The notes beneath the pieces are model-generated. The model ran no database searches and was not told the DNA's origin. It saw only the letters and a program-made list of their open reading frames with translations. Positions 11,411 through 22,027 of a DNA stretch of 64,000 bases are shown in pieces (within the stretch, counting starts at the first letter, position 1; the number at the start of each line of letters is the position of its first letter). The DNA lies in NCBI GenBank assembly GCA_963932465.1, contig OZ010795.1, forward strand, positions 523,161,451 to 523,225,450. Reading direction: 5' to 3'. The position numbers and the translations under genes are program-made. The DNA comes from Maratus speciosus. Lineage: Eukaryota > Arthropoda > Arachnida > Araneae > Salticidae.

Positions 11411-11960
11411 ATACACGAGAAGGTAGAAACACAATTAAATTTGAGAGAAAAACGATTTGATGAAAATAAAAAATCACAGAATAAAAACATCGCAGAAATT
11501 GAAGTCACAAACACTGAAGACACACCAAGTGAGTCTAAACAATTAACACCAGAACCAAGGTGGTCAGATAGATCAAATAAAAGAGTCCCTCCAGGCCGAT
11601 TCATTTACATGATAACTCACGAAAATATAAAAGAACCAGAAAATTTTCATGACATAATGAATATTGAAAATCTAGAAGAAAAACAAAATTGGTTAAATGC
11701 GATACAAGAAGAGATAAATTCTTTTAATAAAAACAAACATGGAGACTAATTGATCCCCCACAAGGTAAAATAAAATTGGATCCAGATGGATTTTTAAAAC
11801 AAAATATGACGATCAAGGAAGAATACAGAAATATAAAGCGAGATTAGTTGCGAAAGGATATTATCAAAAATATGGCATAGATTATGAAGAAACTTTTGCC
11901 TCTGTTGTTTCATACACTACATTTTGATGTTTTATAGCAGCAGCAGCTTACCACAAATTA
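11411..11960 (+). pseudogene. Copia reverse transcriptase, N-terminal part
   Basis: In one frame to 11747 there is a linker with RSNKRVPPGRF, then NWLNAIQEEINSFNKN, the usual entry to the copia RT domain. After a frameshift, fragments such as KARLVAKGY and YGIDYEETFASVVSYTT (about 11835-11925) continue the fingers. The domain breaks off after AAAYHKL at 11960. The next residues of the RT (INHLDIKTAFL) appear only at 13691, so an insertion divides the gene. Confidence 0.9.
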
Positions 11961-13494
11961 AAAAATCCCTACCGGCCCGGCATACACGTGGAGGTAGATT
12001 TCGAAGCTAAGTATATTAATTGCACCAACAAATACTAAATCATGAGTAGATATAAATCCACTTTAACAGTTTTATCTGACCGCTTTTGACGAGTTTTTAT
12101 TTCATTTTTATATAATAGCTGGTTTTATCAGAATCATGTTAAGGCGGTATTAAAAAAAATACTTTTCCATGCTCAACAACTTGAAATTTTCTGGCACATT
12201 TTCAGATTAATTTTTAAAAGAAAAAAATACGAAACATGCTGACGTGATTTTTGAAAAGATTTATAAGCGATATGTGTTTTTATTTTTCTTTCAGTTAATT
12301 GAAACTTGATTAATAAACAATTATTTTCTCAGTAGGGCAATATTTTTCGTTTCTAACACAATCACTTCGGGAAATTCTGTTCAAAATGCCCACTTTGACA
12401 TCATTTTTTAAATATATTCTGCCTCTATCAAAAAATCGGTCATTACGGTACATTATATAGTTTCTGAAGAACAGAATCTATCAATTGAACGCGTTTGAGA
12501 GCAAAAATTAATTTAAAAATGAGTAAGAAAATAATCAGTTTGGATTTGAATACATTCTTAATAAGATGATTTTTTTCTTCAACCGCTATGTATTTTTAAT
12601 TTGTTTTTGCTGTAAGAATTGGTCCTATCAAAAAATTGTCGATATAAATGTTGAAGACAATATTAAGTAGATATCTGATAAATTCATGGGGATTTTATAT
12701 CTTGTGAATTGACGGAGTTATGGAAATTTTCTTCTTCACCCTCCTCCCTTTTTTTATTTTCGTTTTTATTTATTTATTTTTTTTTTGCGGTACGAATTGG
12801 TCCTATCAAAAACGTGTGAGTATAAAATTTGTATATAATATTAAGGAGATGTATAATAAAATTAATTCGATTTGAAGTTATGAATTTTTCTCCCCAAAAC
12901 ACTATTTTTTGCGCCCCATGAGCCCATTTTTAACTTTAACAAAAATCTGTGATGCATAAATTTTTGGCCCTATTTTTAGAAGTAATAAAAACTTTAAACT
13001 GATTTGATATGTACAAAAATTAAGAAATTATGGGGTTTTTTTGGTTTACACAAAACCCCTCCCTATTTCCATCCCCTTTGTCCGATTTTGCCCATTAACG
13101 AACTTGACCGAAATTTTATGCCCTTTGATTTTATGTATCAGTTTGGAAGAGAGTTGTGCAGAATTGTGGAAGTTATTGTGTCCAGAAGAAAGTGATAATT
13201 TTTTTCCAGCTTTTAGCTTTTTTCTCACAGAAAACAACCGATTTGCTTATATCATTGAATTCTGTACTCTTGAAAACGTAATTCAGTATATAAATTTTTC
13301 AATTTTTTTTTTACGGTATCAATATTTTTATTTTTTTCTTCCATATTAATTCTTGTAATTAAGTATAAGGCACTTTATTTTATACATACAGTTCTATATT
13401 ATAAGTTTTTGGTATCCATTTTTATTGTCATTTCATTCACAATATTGCAGTTTTTGATGATGGTCGGTAATGTTTAAGTAATGGTTATATATAT

Positions 13495-13543
<49 letters not shown>

Positions 13544-13689
13544 CAGATAGATAGATAGATAGATAAAGTTTTTTACTGAGGGTGGTTTTGGGTTCTAGGG
13601 GTCATGATCGGTGTAGATCTGCAAAAATGTTTCAGAAATTCCAACATAGGAACGATGCCAATAGGTAGTATTTCATACGAAATCTACCT
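11961..13689. mobile_element. 1.7-kb insertion splitting copia RT
   Basis: Copia RT stops after YHKL and resumes with INHLDIKTAFL, so the intervening 1.73 kb is foreign. Near its ends AGGTAGATTTCG (11993-12004) is inverted as CGAAATCTACCT (13678-13689). The interior repeats a loose ~180-bp pattern with GGTCCTATCAAAAA (12611, 12798, weaker near 12425 and 12970) and a (GATA)n tract. The right part (13570-13689), read in reverse, resembles 40255-40400, including GATCATGACCCC, so it is a dispersed family. No coding and no clear target duplication beyond a possible AA. Family unknown. Confidence 0.75.
13494..13565. repeat. (GATA)n microsatellite
   Basis: About 17 GATA repeats with one GACA interruption. 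Confidence 0.98.
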
Positions 13690-14400
13690 AACATTAATCA
13701 CTTAGATATCAAAACAGCTTTCCTGTATGATAATTTAGATGAAGAAATTTACATAACTCAGCCAGAAGGCTATATTATTCCAAATCAGGATAACAAAGTA
13801 TGCCGATTGAATAAATCCATTTACGGATTGAAACAAGCAGCCAGGGCATGGCACACTAAGATAACAAAATTATTAAATGATTTAAAATTTAAACAGACTA
13901 ATTTAGACACATTTTTATACATTAGAAATGAAGGAGAAAGCAAAACGTATATTATCGTTTATGCTGATGATATCCTGATAGCAGGAAAAAATGACGAAAT
14001 TAAAGACATAATAGAAAAACTTAAGCCAGAATATGAATTAAAAAATCTAAGAGAACTGAGTTATTATTTAGGAATCAAAGTAAAGCAAACAGCAGAAGGT
14101 TACGAATTAAATCAAAAAACTAAAATAGAAGAACTAGTAAAACAGTTTAAATTAGAGGAAGCTAAACCAGTCGGTACTCCGATGGAACCTGATTTTAATA
14201 GATTAGAAGATAATGACAATTTATTGCCAAATAATGTTAAATACAGACAGGCGATAGGTTCATTACTTTATATCGAATCTGTCAGTAGACATGACAGATC
14301 TGCTGCAGTGGATTATTTAAGTAAAAGAAACGAATCCCCGCGTGAAAAAGACTGGATGACCGTTAAAAGAAAAATACGATGTTTAAACTACAAAAAAACA
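13690..14400 (+). pseudogene. Copia reverse transcriptase, palm and thumb
   Basis: After the insertion the RT runs in one open frame for about 700 bases: INHLDIKTAFLYDNL (catalytic Asp in LDIKTAF), NKSIYGLKQAARAWH, then the YADD box (YIIVYADDILIAG, about 13951-13989), LSYYLGIKV and YRQAIGSLLYI. These are the diagnostic blocks of the copia RT. The frame carries on to 14424 but the sequence stops looking like RT at about 14280, where a block seems altered before RNase H. Confidence 0.95.
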
Positions 14401-14890
14401 ATTGAACTTGCACATAGATGGTAAAGCTGAACCGATTTTAAAGGCTTTTGTGGATGCCGACTGGGCAGGTGATACTAGCACTAGAGAATCAACCAGCGGC
14501 AATGTTTTTAATTTAGGTAATAATGAATTTAATGGATTACAAAAAGGCAATCATGTATTGCTCTTTCATCAGCAGAAGCTGAATATGTCTCAGCCGCAAG
14601 TGCAGGGCAAGAAATTATATATTTATCGAAGCTCCTGGAAGATTTAGATTTAGCACAGACAAAGTCTTTCAGTTTATATGAAGAAAACCAAAGCTGCATC
14701 AAAATGATAGAAAGTGAGAATTTTTTAAAAAGGTGTAAACACATCGATATTCGTTTTCTTGCTATCAAACAACTCAAAGAAGATGGAATAATTGAATTAA
14801 AGTACTGTCCATCAAAATACATGATTGCTGATGCACTGACTAAACTTGTTCCCAAACCTGAATTATTGAATCATAGAAATTCAATGAGCT
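14401..14890 (+). pseudogene. Copia RNase H, frameshifted
   Basis: RNase H removes the RNA strand during cDNA synthesis. AFVDADWAGD (about 14440-14469) holds the first catalytic Asp. Frame changes follow near 14540 and 14600, with SAEAEYVSA-like residues encoded at 14571-14600 in a neighbouring frame. The C-terminal block CKHIDIRF and MIADALTK (about 14737-14850) is in the 14704-15057 frame. The copia reading ends just before the GC-rich insertion at 14910. Confidence 0.9.
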
Positions 14891-14909
14891 TGTTTACCTC
14901 ATCAATCTG

Positions 14910-16528
14910 TGGCCCCCCCTCCGGGTGGTTCCGACCCGACCCCTTGAGTGGGGGAGGTGACCAGAAGCTCGGCAGAGTTCGTTGTGTACGAATGCGAGGG
15001 GGCCGGATGGGGACGATTCGCCACCTCCTCGAGAGGCTCATCTCCGACAGGCGTTGAGCACGGTGGCCACGGTTAACGGACGTTGTGCATGGGTTGCAGG
15101 ACCTTCGGGTTCGAATTCTTTCGGTAGCCCCCGGCGCCCAGGTTCTCTGGGTAATGCCGGATAGCGACGTTCCATAGGTCGATCCCGGTGCCGGTCTAAG
15201 GGCCGGACGGTGTCGCCGGGCAAAGACTAGCTAAGGCGATAGGATCCCATCCACCGATTGACTAAGAGGGAGCCTGAAGTATGGGTGAGGGCTTTGTAGT
15301 GGAAAGTCCTCGGTGCTCGCTAGTGACGACGGGGCTCGCGGGAACGCCATGCAGGGACTCCCGGGGCAACCGAAGGGCGAGGGTTTCGGACAGCGCCCAG
15401 GTTACTTTATGACTTGGGTGGCTCATCCCTCCGAGGACCTCAGCTGGAGCACTTGGGAGCCGACCCTAAGGGTGGTAGGGTTTGGCGGTGCCCCCGTTGA
15501 CCAAGGAGCGGTCGCCTGGGGAGGCCAGTATTGTTCTGGTTGCTCCATGTCGTGCCGTGACCCATGTGAGGGGGTCGACCGGCAGGTCCACCATCGAACA
15601 CTATTCCCGCAGGGAAACGGGCCGGAGGCTCGCCGGTAACGCGGCGGCTCAACGTGCCTCAGGTGAACTCTTGGTCCGATCCAGGTCCTCCGTGTCTATG
15701 CGGTGCCGGAGTTTTCCTCGCCTGGTGATGAGGACCTAGAGGTGTCTCCACCTAACTTTCGAACGCACTAACAAAGGTAGCGGTCGGTCACTGCACGGGG
15801 TCAGGGGCCTTCGGGCCTGGGTACCCTCGACGGCCGTGAGGTAAGGTAGTGGCGGGACTCCGTTCCGTCCAACCCCTAGCGAGGCGGAGTCTATTCCGTC
15901 TAGGTGGAGCTTTCCGTGCCCGCCTGGGGTCGCTAACGGCACCTAGTCTGGGCCAACTGGTTCCCGGCGTGATCCACGAGGGGTTCCGTCGGTTGAGCCG
16001 GGTGGCTTGGGCGAAAAGCCAGGAGCTGGGTCGCTTTACGGCCGGAGGGATTTTCCCCGTCCTCCCTGGTCTTCAAGCTAGGGGCTCTTCAATGACTTTC
16101 TTATCGGCTGGCCCACAAAAATGTCTCTGCCGGAAAATGGTATCTGATCTTGGGGGCCTTCCGTAAATTAAATTCGGGTCGGGAAGCCTCGGTTCAGTCC
16201 GTGGGCCCAGCGTCTTTATAAGCGTCTGGTTCCTGCGATGGCTTGCGGGGTCTACCGGCTCGAGTAACCAAGTTTAGGGACCACTTGGTTTTTCTAGCTG
16301 GTGGTGAGGACTGTCGTAGCGATTGTTCACCAACTTGGGAATAGCCGGCGTGACGTGCGTTGGGCAGTGCGTCGGCCTGACCGGAGTTTGCGTGAGGTTC
16401 TGCTCTGTTGGGGCTTGTCTGGCGGCGACCTTCGGGACGCGCCGCGGGGCTCGTCTCACGGATGGTTCCTTGCGTAGACAGATGGGCCTGCAAGGGCCTG
16501 GGACCGGGAGATGGACCCCCCATCTTAA
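14910..16528. mobile_element. GC-rich 1.6-kb insertion with 12-bp target duplication
   Basis: CTCATCAATCTG occurs at 14898-14909 and again at 16529-16540, bracketing 1619 bases that are strikingly GC-rich in an AT-rich region. A 12-bp duplication without terminal inverted repeats fits target-primed (non-LTR) insertion, though there is no poly-A tail; the right end reads GGACCCCCCATCTTAA. ORFs up to 108 codons occur on both strands, as expected by chance in GC-rich DNA, and none shows an RT or endonuclease motif. The first 50 bases can fold: CGGGT 14922-14926 pairs with ACCCG 14934-14938 inside a C-run/G-run stem. A SINE-like or internally deleted non-LTR element is the best guess. Confidence 0.8.
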
Positions 16529-16540
16529 CTCATCAATCTG

Positions 16541-16557
16541 AAGAGATTAAGGGGGAA
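16541..16557 (+). promoter_or_regulatory. Copia polypurine tract
   Basis: AAGAGATTAAGGGGG directly precedes the 3' LTR (two bases before its TG). It would prime plus-strand DNA synthesis. The GC-rich insertion lies immediately upstream and leaves the tract intact. Confidence 0.85.
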
Positions 16558-17251
16558 TGTTGGTAATACTAATTTCTTCAGAATTAGATAAAACTCATTA
16601 TAAATCAAGATAACTTTTTTTCAAAAACACTTAATCACTGTCATAAATAATACTTGATTACCCATTCGCCCATCATGTCAGGAAAATACAAAATGACTTC
16701 CTTGTTTATCTAATGTGTCAATCAAAAACTGTATAAACATTTACATTGAAAAGCTGCAATTTTGACAGCTCAAAGAACTACATTATTAATTTAGAGACTT
16801 TAAATGATATTGAGTGTTTTATTAAATATATAATCTAGAATTTTTATTTATGTTATTAATCAAGTATCAATAATGTTTTTTTGTATTCTTATTCTTCAGT
16901 GTATGTGTAAAAATGTAATCAGATAGGGGCAAAAGTGTACGCTCTAGTTTGTATTTTAAGATATATAAAAATAGTAGTTTAAACCAAAATATTCTGCAAA
17001 ATTCATGGGATACATATGAGTAAAAAAATGCACATAATAATAAAAAAATCAAGTTTTTTACAGCGAAACAACTAAGGATATTTTTGTTATCAAATGGAAT
17101 ATATACAAGCATTTTATTGGATATGAAGAAAGTTCCGTGTTACCGTGGACGATCATGAAGAAAAAGTTAAGCAGATTTACGTTATCTTTATTTTATGATT
17201 TAATGTGTTTATTATTACATCACATTAGCCTCATTTTTTAATCATCCAACA
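16558..17251 (+). repeat. Copia 3' LTR, complete
   Basis: 694 bases starting TGTTGGTAATAC and ending TCATCCAACA, so the termini are TGTTGG...CCAACA, the usual inverted LTR ends. It matches the two pieces of the 5' LTR except for scattered differences. It shows what the left LTR looked like before the 8.6-kb insertion. Confidence 0.95.
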
Positions 17252-17412
17252 AGACGACCTTTCAGTTAGAATAAATCTTTAAATAGAATATTTTAGTAAT
17301 AGTTGATTAGAACAAATCATATTTTATACAATGATTGACGGCTGAGTATTATGTTGTGGCTCGTTTTCTTTTTCTGTTTTTTTTAGAACTGTATATAAAA
17401 TGCAATTATATA

Positions 17413-17872
17413 CCGGGTGTCCTACAAAGGACTGACTGATTTTAAAATTCAATAACTTGCAAATGGTGACAGATGTTTAAAAAATTCTTGCAGGAGGGTT
17501 ACGTATGAGGTCAAAAGTTTTTTTTTACAATTATTTTCGATTTTAGTTCGAATTACAAACAATAGATGGCGCTGTAAGTAATGGGCGCTAAATACAAAAT
17601 TTTTTTGTCTTTCTCTTCTTCCGTGCGGAAAAAGGAAATTAAAATGTATTGAGTGGCTCCCGAAATACCGATACTTGAGCCTGAATTTAGCGTCTATTGA
17701 TCGCAGCGCCATCTATTTTTTATAATTCGAACTAAAATCAAAAATCACTGAAAAAAAAAAAAAAAAACTTTTGACCTCCTGCGTAACTCTCCTGCAAGAA
17801 TTTTTTAAATATCTGTCACCGTTTGCAAGCTATTGAATTTTAAAATCAGTCAGTCCTTTTTAGGACACCCGA
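17413..17872. mobile_element. TA-flanked palindromic MITE (CCGGGTGTCC ends)
   Basis: TA at 17411-17412 and 17873-17874 flanks 460 bases whose arms pair almost throughout: CCGGGTGTCCTACAAAGGAC at the left against GTCCTTTTTAGGACACCCG at the right, then GACTGATTTTAAAATTCAAT, CTTGCAGGAG and ACTTTTGACCTC. The centre near 17640 includes AATAGATGGCGCTG. It is a non-coding Tc1/mariner-type derivative; the 87-codon ORF is an arm translation. Confidence 0.87.
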
Positions 17873-17874
17873 TA

Positions 17875-18439
17875 CATTTAATATTTTTTAAATTTGATTA
17901 TTACTGTTTTTTTAGCACCAAGAACTATTTTAAGCTGGTTTTGCTTCATTATTGTAAAGAATATAAATACGTTTCCTAAGTTTGACACACGAATCTACGT
18001 AATATAACAACTTATAGTTTGATGCATATGCTGACACATTTGCTATCACCTTGGGTAAAGAAAATGTTGTATTAATAAAAGCTTTCAACGAAACTTCAGA
18101 AAGACTTTGTACCTGACATTTTCTCGTAACTGATTTATTATTATTCCTTACAAATTCTGTTGTAAAAAGAAAAAAAAAAAACCTATGATATTTTTAACCA
18201 TTAAAATGCTCGTTTAGATATTGTATAGTATGTTTTTAAAGTATACTTATTTGCATGCGACTGTTAAATAAATTCAAAGTCTTCGAAGTTGATTGTTTCT
18301 TTAAGACAAGAATAAAATTATTTAAATATCTATGTGTGTTTTGTTAACGAAGAATTTTTTTTAGGATTTGCTTGTGTAGAATCATTATTTACTTCATATG
18401 TAGTTAAATCATGTGGGCAATGTCATGTATAAAAATTGA
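17875..18439. other. No gene seen
   Basis: AT-rich, apparently unique DNA with short A/T runs. Confidence 0.5.
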
Positions 18440-18441
18440 TA

Positions 18442-19421
18442 CCGTATATACTCGCATATAAACCGACCCCCTTATTTTGAATGACAAAATAATGGTAAAA
18501 ATCTCGACTCGCATAAAGCCCGGCCCTAAAAAATTCCAGTATCTTTTCAGACAAATGTCACATTGTAAATAATACTGAAAAAAACTAAAATAATTATATA
18601 AAAAAATTAAGAAAAAATTTAAACGAATCCTTCAAATTCCGAATCACATTCTGAATCTCCAAAAGTTTCGATGAAGCGCCGTTCCGTCGCTGCCCCTTAA
18701 AAATCGGACTCAGGATATGATGAATTTTCGTGATCACATTCATATATACAGTCGTCCTCAGTGCCATCCATGGCATTGCTAATAGAACAGTTTTTAAGTG
18801 ATTACACAATCATCTCCCTTTTAATTGACATCCACGCCTCTTTAACTCAAAAGAAGTAACATCGATTCCCGCTTTTTTCAAATTACCCTCTTTTATTTTT
18901 CTGCATATCTGGCTAACACATCCATTCAATCCAGATTTTTAGCAATCTATCTTGAACAGTTTGTAGATGTAAACACAAAATGATCTGAGTTAACCTGGTA
19001 TAAAAACCATAGACGAATTAAAATTTTCAACTTTTCCTTTCATTCCGTCGGTCCTATGAGCGCTAAATCTATCCCATACAAGCGTCGCCGGTATTTAAGT
19101 ACAACTCCAGGTTTTTGTCCCACACATTTTCCATCCAGTCTATGGTTCTTCATTCATCCATCCATCCACTTTTTTGTAGCCTGTGAATTATTCCATTCAG
19201 AAAATTTACGTTGGGTGGAATTTTTTCCTCCTTAAAATAATGAATGATGCAATTTTGCCGCAATCTGCTAAGCAAGATAAAAGATCGGTAAAACGTGTTT
19301 TTTTGTCACCTAGTGGCTTACAATTTTTCTCCTGAAATATGACCCGCGTATAAGCCGACTCTGCATTTTCAAAAGGCAATTTTTGGTCAAGATATTTCAG
19401 CTTATACGCGATTATAAACGG
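18442..19421 (-). mobile_element. Pogo/Tigger-like DNA transposon relic
   Basis: TA occurs at 18440-18441 and 19422-19423. The inverted ends are CCGTATATACTCGC at the left and GCGATTATAAACGG at the right, followed inward by ATAAACCGACC and TAAGCCGACT. The ends and the minus-strand coding remnants agree with the jerky/Tigger group. The element is about 980 bp, much shorter than a full Tigger, so the 5' half of the transposase is missing. Confidence 0.82.
18600..19240 (-). pseudogene. Tigger/jerky-type transposase C-terminal remnant
   Basis: A DDE (DDE_1/jerky) transposase would cut and paste the element. Read on the minus strand through several frames there is DWMENVWDKNLELYL (about 19130), AHRTDGMK-like residues at the expected catalytic Asp block (about 19050), and near the end KEAWMSIKREMIV, then SLKNCSISNAMDGTEDD (about 18750-18830). 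The last block is the usual C-terminal signature of these transposases. Stops and frameshifts are frequent and the N-terminal DNA-binding part is absent. Confidence 0.75.
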
Positions 19422-19423
19422 TA

Positions 19424-20279
19424 TGTATTATACTTAAATATTATACGAATGCTTTTTACATAAATATTGCATGTGTAATGCGTGCTGAATTACTGACATT
19501 CTGTAAAAGTGCAATCATTACTGTAAGATTCTTTTAAACGTTACATGATTTTGTCTGACCAATATTATGGGTTATTTTAAAGTACGAAGAACTGTACATT
19601 AAACTAGAAAATTTATTTAGTAAACTTATATTATAATAAGTATTATTTCTGTACCTTGGAACAAAAAGGGACAATGTCCATTTTTCTCAAATGGCAGGAA
19701 ACCCAATTTAAGTTTGAGGAATTTTAAGAATCTTGCTACGATTTCTGTACTATTTTTTTTTTTCAAATTTGTAGCTTTCAATTCAGTAATGTTTTTCTCA
19801 CTACAATATAATGTTACATTGGTTTATTTTATTTTATTTTATTTTATTTTATTTATTTATTTATTTATTTTTTTGTACATTTTAAATTGGCTATTTTTAC
19901 ATTATCAGTTAGTACCATTGGCCTCGACAAAATTTTTTGTTTTCAATGATCTAATATTGGGAGGAATTTGGTCCTTTTAAAAATTACTTTATATCGCATC
20001 CTGAATTCATTCGTGCATTTAACTCAAATTTCTCAATTTTAGACATTGGCCGTTTTTGTTCCCAGTTATAGATTTATAAACTACATTTTGATGATGACAC
20101 CAAAAACCTAGGAGCTATCCTTCATAAAATGTTTACTTTCAGGAGATACTTTCTTAACATAAGGTTATCAAAGATTCTAAAGCTCTTAAACGACTTCTTA
20201 AAAATCCTTCTCTCTTTATTCACAATAAAACAGTAAAACATAAATCTTGCGTGCTTATGCCTCAAAGATCTGCGGTTTC
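19424..20279. other. No gene seen; TTTTA microsatellite
   Basis: A (TTTTA)n/(TTTA)n run lies at about 19827-19872. The 88-codon ORF across it (19714-19980) is a low-complexity Phe/Leu/Ile translation, not accepted as a gene. Confidence 0.6.
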
Positions 20280-20283
20280 ATAA

Positions 20284-20371
20284 GGGGTCTCAGGACTTTT
20301 TATTAAAGGGATATTTAATATCATAAACATTTCAGCATTTAATATCGTAAAATGTATATGATTTTAAAACG

Positions 20372-20411
<40 letters not shown>

Positions 20412-20971
20412 AGGTGAACGATATAAGTGTGTTCTTTCATTTTATGTACTTAAAAAATTGCAAGATGCAGAATTGATATTTTTGGGGACTCCAAACTGTT
20501 ACACATTTGTCAAGCAGAAAATTGGTATAACAGCTTACGCGCAGGATTACGAAATAAATTTCGGAACTGGAATGAATTTTTTTGTACCTAATTTTACTTC
20601 AGATTATAACAATTTCTCTAAATCTAAATAAATGGATATTTAGGTCATTTATGTATTTTTAATACAAAGTTGAATTTAATTAATACAAAATTTTGAAAAT
20701 TTCGGCAGTATAATCACCTAAAAAAATATTTTTTGAACAATAAAAATGAAATTTTAGATTTGGTTTATACAAGTTAAACCGAAACATACGTTTCTAAAAT
20801 TTCAAGAAAACATATTCAGAAGTTTTTGAGATATCCTGCGCGTTATGCCCAGAAACGTCATTTGGAGAAAAATGACTTCAAGGAAACAATTATATCTAAA
20901 TGTTTCGAAATGATAGGAGTTTAACATCTAAAAAAATTAAAATTTTGAAGATTTAAGAGTCCTGAGACCTC
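20284..20971. mobile_element. TTAA-type palindromic MITE (copy 2)
   Basis: It starts GGGGTCTCAGGACT and ends AGTCCTGAGACCTC, with TTAA at 20972-20975 and a mutated ATAA at 20280-20283. Matching blocks include TAATATCGTAAAATGTATATG-like words that recur in the 39361 copy. A poly-T run of about 36 lies near 20376. No coding. Confidence 0.85.
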
Positions 20972-21318
20972 TTAAGCAAAACGTACCCTCCAAAATCTAT
21001 AATAGAACATTTAAAAAAATCAAAAATCAGAAATAGGAATAAACTTCATGAAATAAAAAATAAACCCAAGTAAATTTGGTAAGTTTTGATCTGTAAGTCT
21101 GGTATTTATTTATTTTTTTATATGTAAGGACATAAAGAGACAATTTCTCATACTTATATGAGTTACATTTTTAAATTATATGTAGGTTTCAGATAACAAA
21201 AAAATACTTTTAACTTCTTCTGAAAAAAAAAAAAAAAGACCAGATATTCGAAATATCACTAAAATAGCGAAATGTTTAGTTTATATACAATTAATAAATA
21301 TAATAATAATATTAAATA

Positions 21319-22025
21319 CGAGGGCAAGTAAAAAATATTCGCAATTTTAAAATAACTCTTCTTACATTGTTTATACTGACTTTTTTTTTTTGCTGTTGTT
21401 GTTATAGTACTGTTGTGGTCACGCTGTAAATGTTTGATTGTAATTCCTCGATTCCTCTTCCTTTTGTTGCAGATAGATCACAGCCCTTCCTTTAGAGGCT
21501 TCCACCAAAACGGGGCAACCAGTAGTGATCTGGTTTCTGTGGTCAGAAAGTGTATCAGGGGTCGCAATCCATCGAAAACTTTCGGCACAATACGAGAACA
21601 GAGTCTTTCCGCAACGGAGTGCCTACGAATGGGTTGAAAAATTCAAAAATGGTCGCACAAGTGTTGCGCGTGAGGAAGGAGCCAGGTGACCATCTGAGGA
21701 CCGACTCAAATTTAAAGTAATGGCTCATCCTCCGTATAGTCCTGATCTTGCCTCAGCAGACTACCACTTGTTTGGTCCACTCAAACAAGCATTAAGGGGC
21801 CGTCGATTCACCTCGGACCAAAAACTGAAGGACGTGGTGCATCCGTGGCTATCTGCTCAGCTGAAACACTTCTTTTCTGAGTGTACCAGGAATCTTGTGA
21901 AACGATGCACCAAGTGCGTTGAAAAACAAGGGGACTATATTAGAAAACGATATTAAATTTAGTTTACTATATGTATTGCAATAAAATTTATAACCACATT
22001 GAGGATAATTCTTGACTAGTCCTCG
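21319..22025 (+). mobile_element. Internally deleted mariner transposon
   Basis: TA at 21317-21318 and 22026-22027 flanks inverted ends CGAGGGCAAGTAAAAAAT and the complement of GACTAGTCCTCG. At 707 bp it is about half of a normal ~1.3-kb mariner, and the interior encodes mariner transposase pieces in order. Confidence 0.9.
21560..21956 (+). pseudogene. Mariner transposase, middle deleted
   Basis: The N-terminal remnant FPQRSAYEWVEKFKNGRTSV (about 21606-21665) corresponds to the helix-turn-helix region. A stop follows at about 21688. A jump of roughly 200 codons leads to AHPPYSPDLASADYHLFGPL (21723-21782), which contains the last catalytic Asp of the D,D34D triad. The C-terminus CVEKQGDYIRKRY ends with a natural stop at 21954-21956. 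The first two catalytic Asp residues are gone. Confidence 0.92.
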
Positions 22026-22027
22026 TA

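Larger units (their letters stand above)
1..17251 (+). mobile_element. Decayed Ty1/copia LTR retrotransposon, interrupted three times
   Basis: The order gag, protease, integrase, reverse transcriptase, RNase H is the Ty1/copia order (integrase before RT), and the coding remnants carry copia motifs. The right LTR is complete (16558-17251). The left LTR enters from outside the window and is split by a foreign element (336-8969), resuming at 8970 and ending at 9117. Two further insertions interrupt the body (11961-13689, 14910-16528). Stops and frameshifts occur in every domain, so it cannot be autonomous. The target duplication of the whole element cannot be checked because the left end is missing. 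Confidence 0.93.

Noticed and set aside
13494..13565. CRISPR-like array
   Set aside because: It is a plain GATA microsatellite without spacers; no CRISPR array or bacterial gene is present.
15038..16200. GC-rich block as ribosomal RNA
   Set aside because: No conserved rRNA segment that I recognise, and a 12-bp duplication shows that it is an insertion.
14910..16528. Many ORFs of 60-109 codons on both strands of the GC-rich insert
   Set aside because: Stops are rare in GC-rich DNA, frames overlap on both strands, and none has a recognisable domain.
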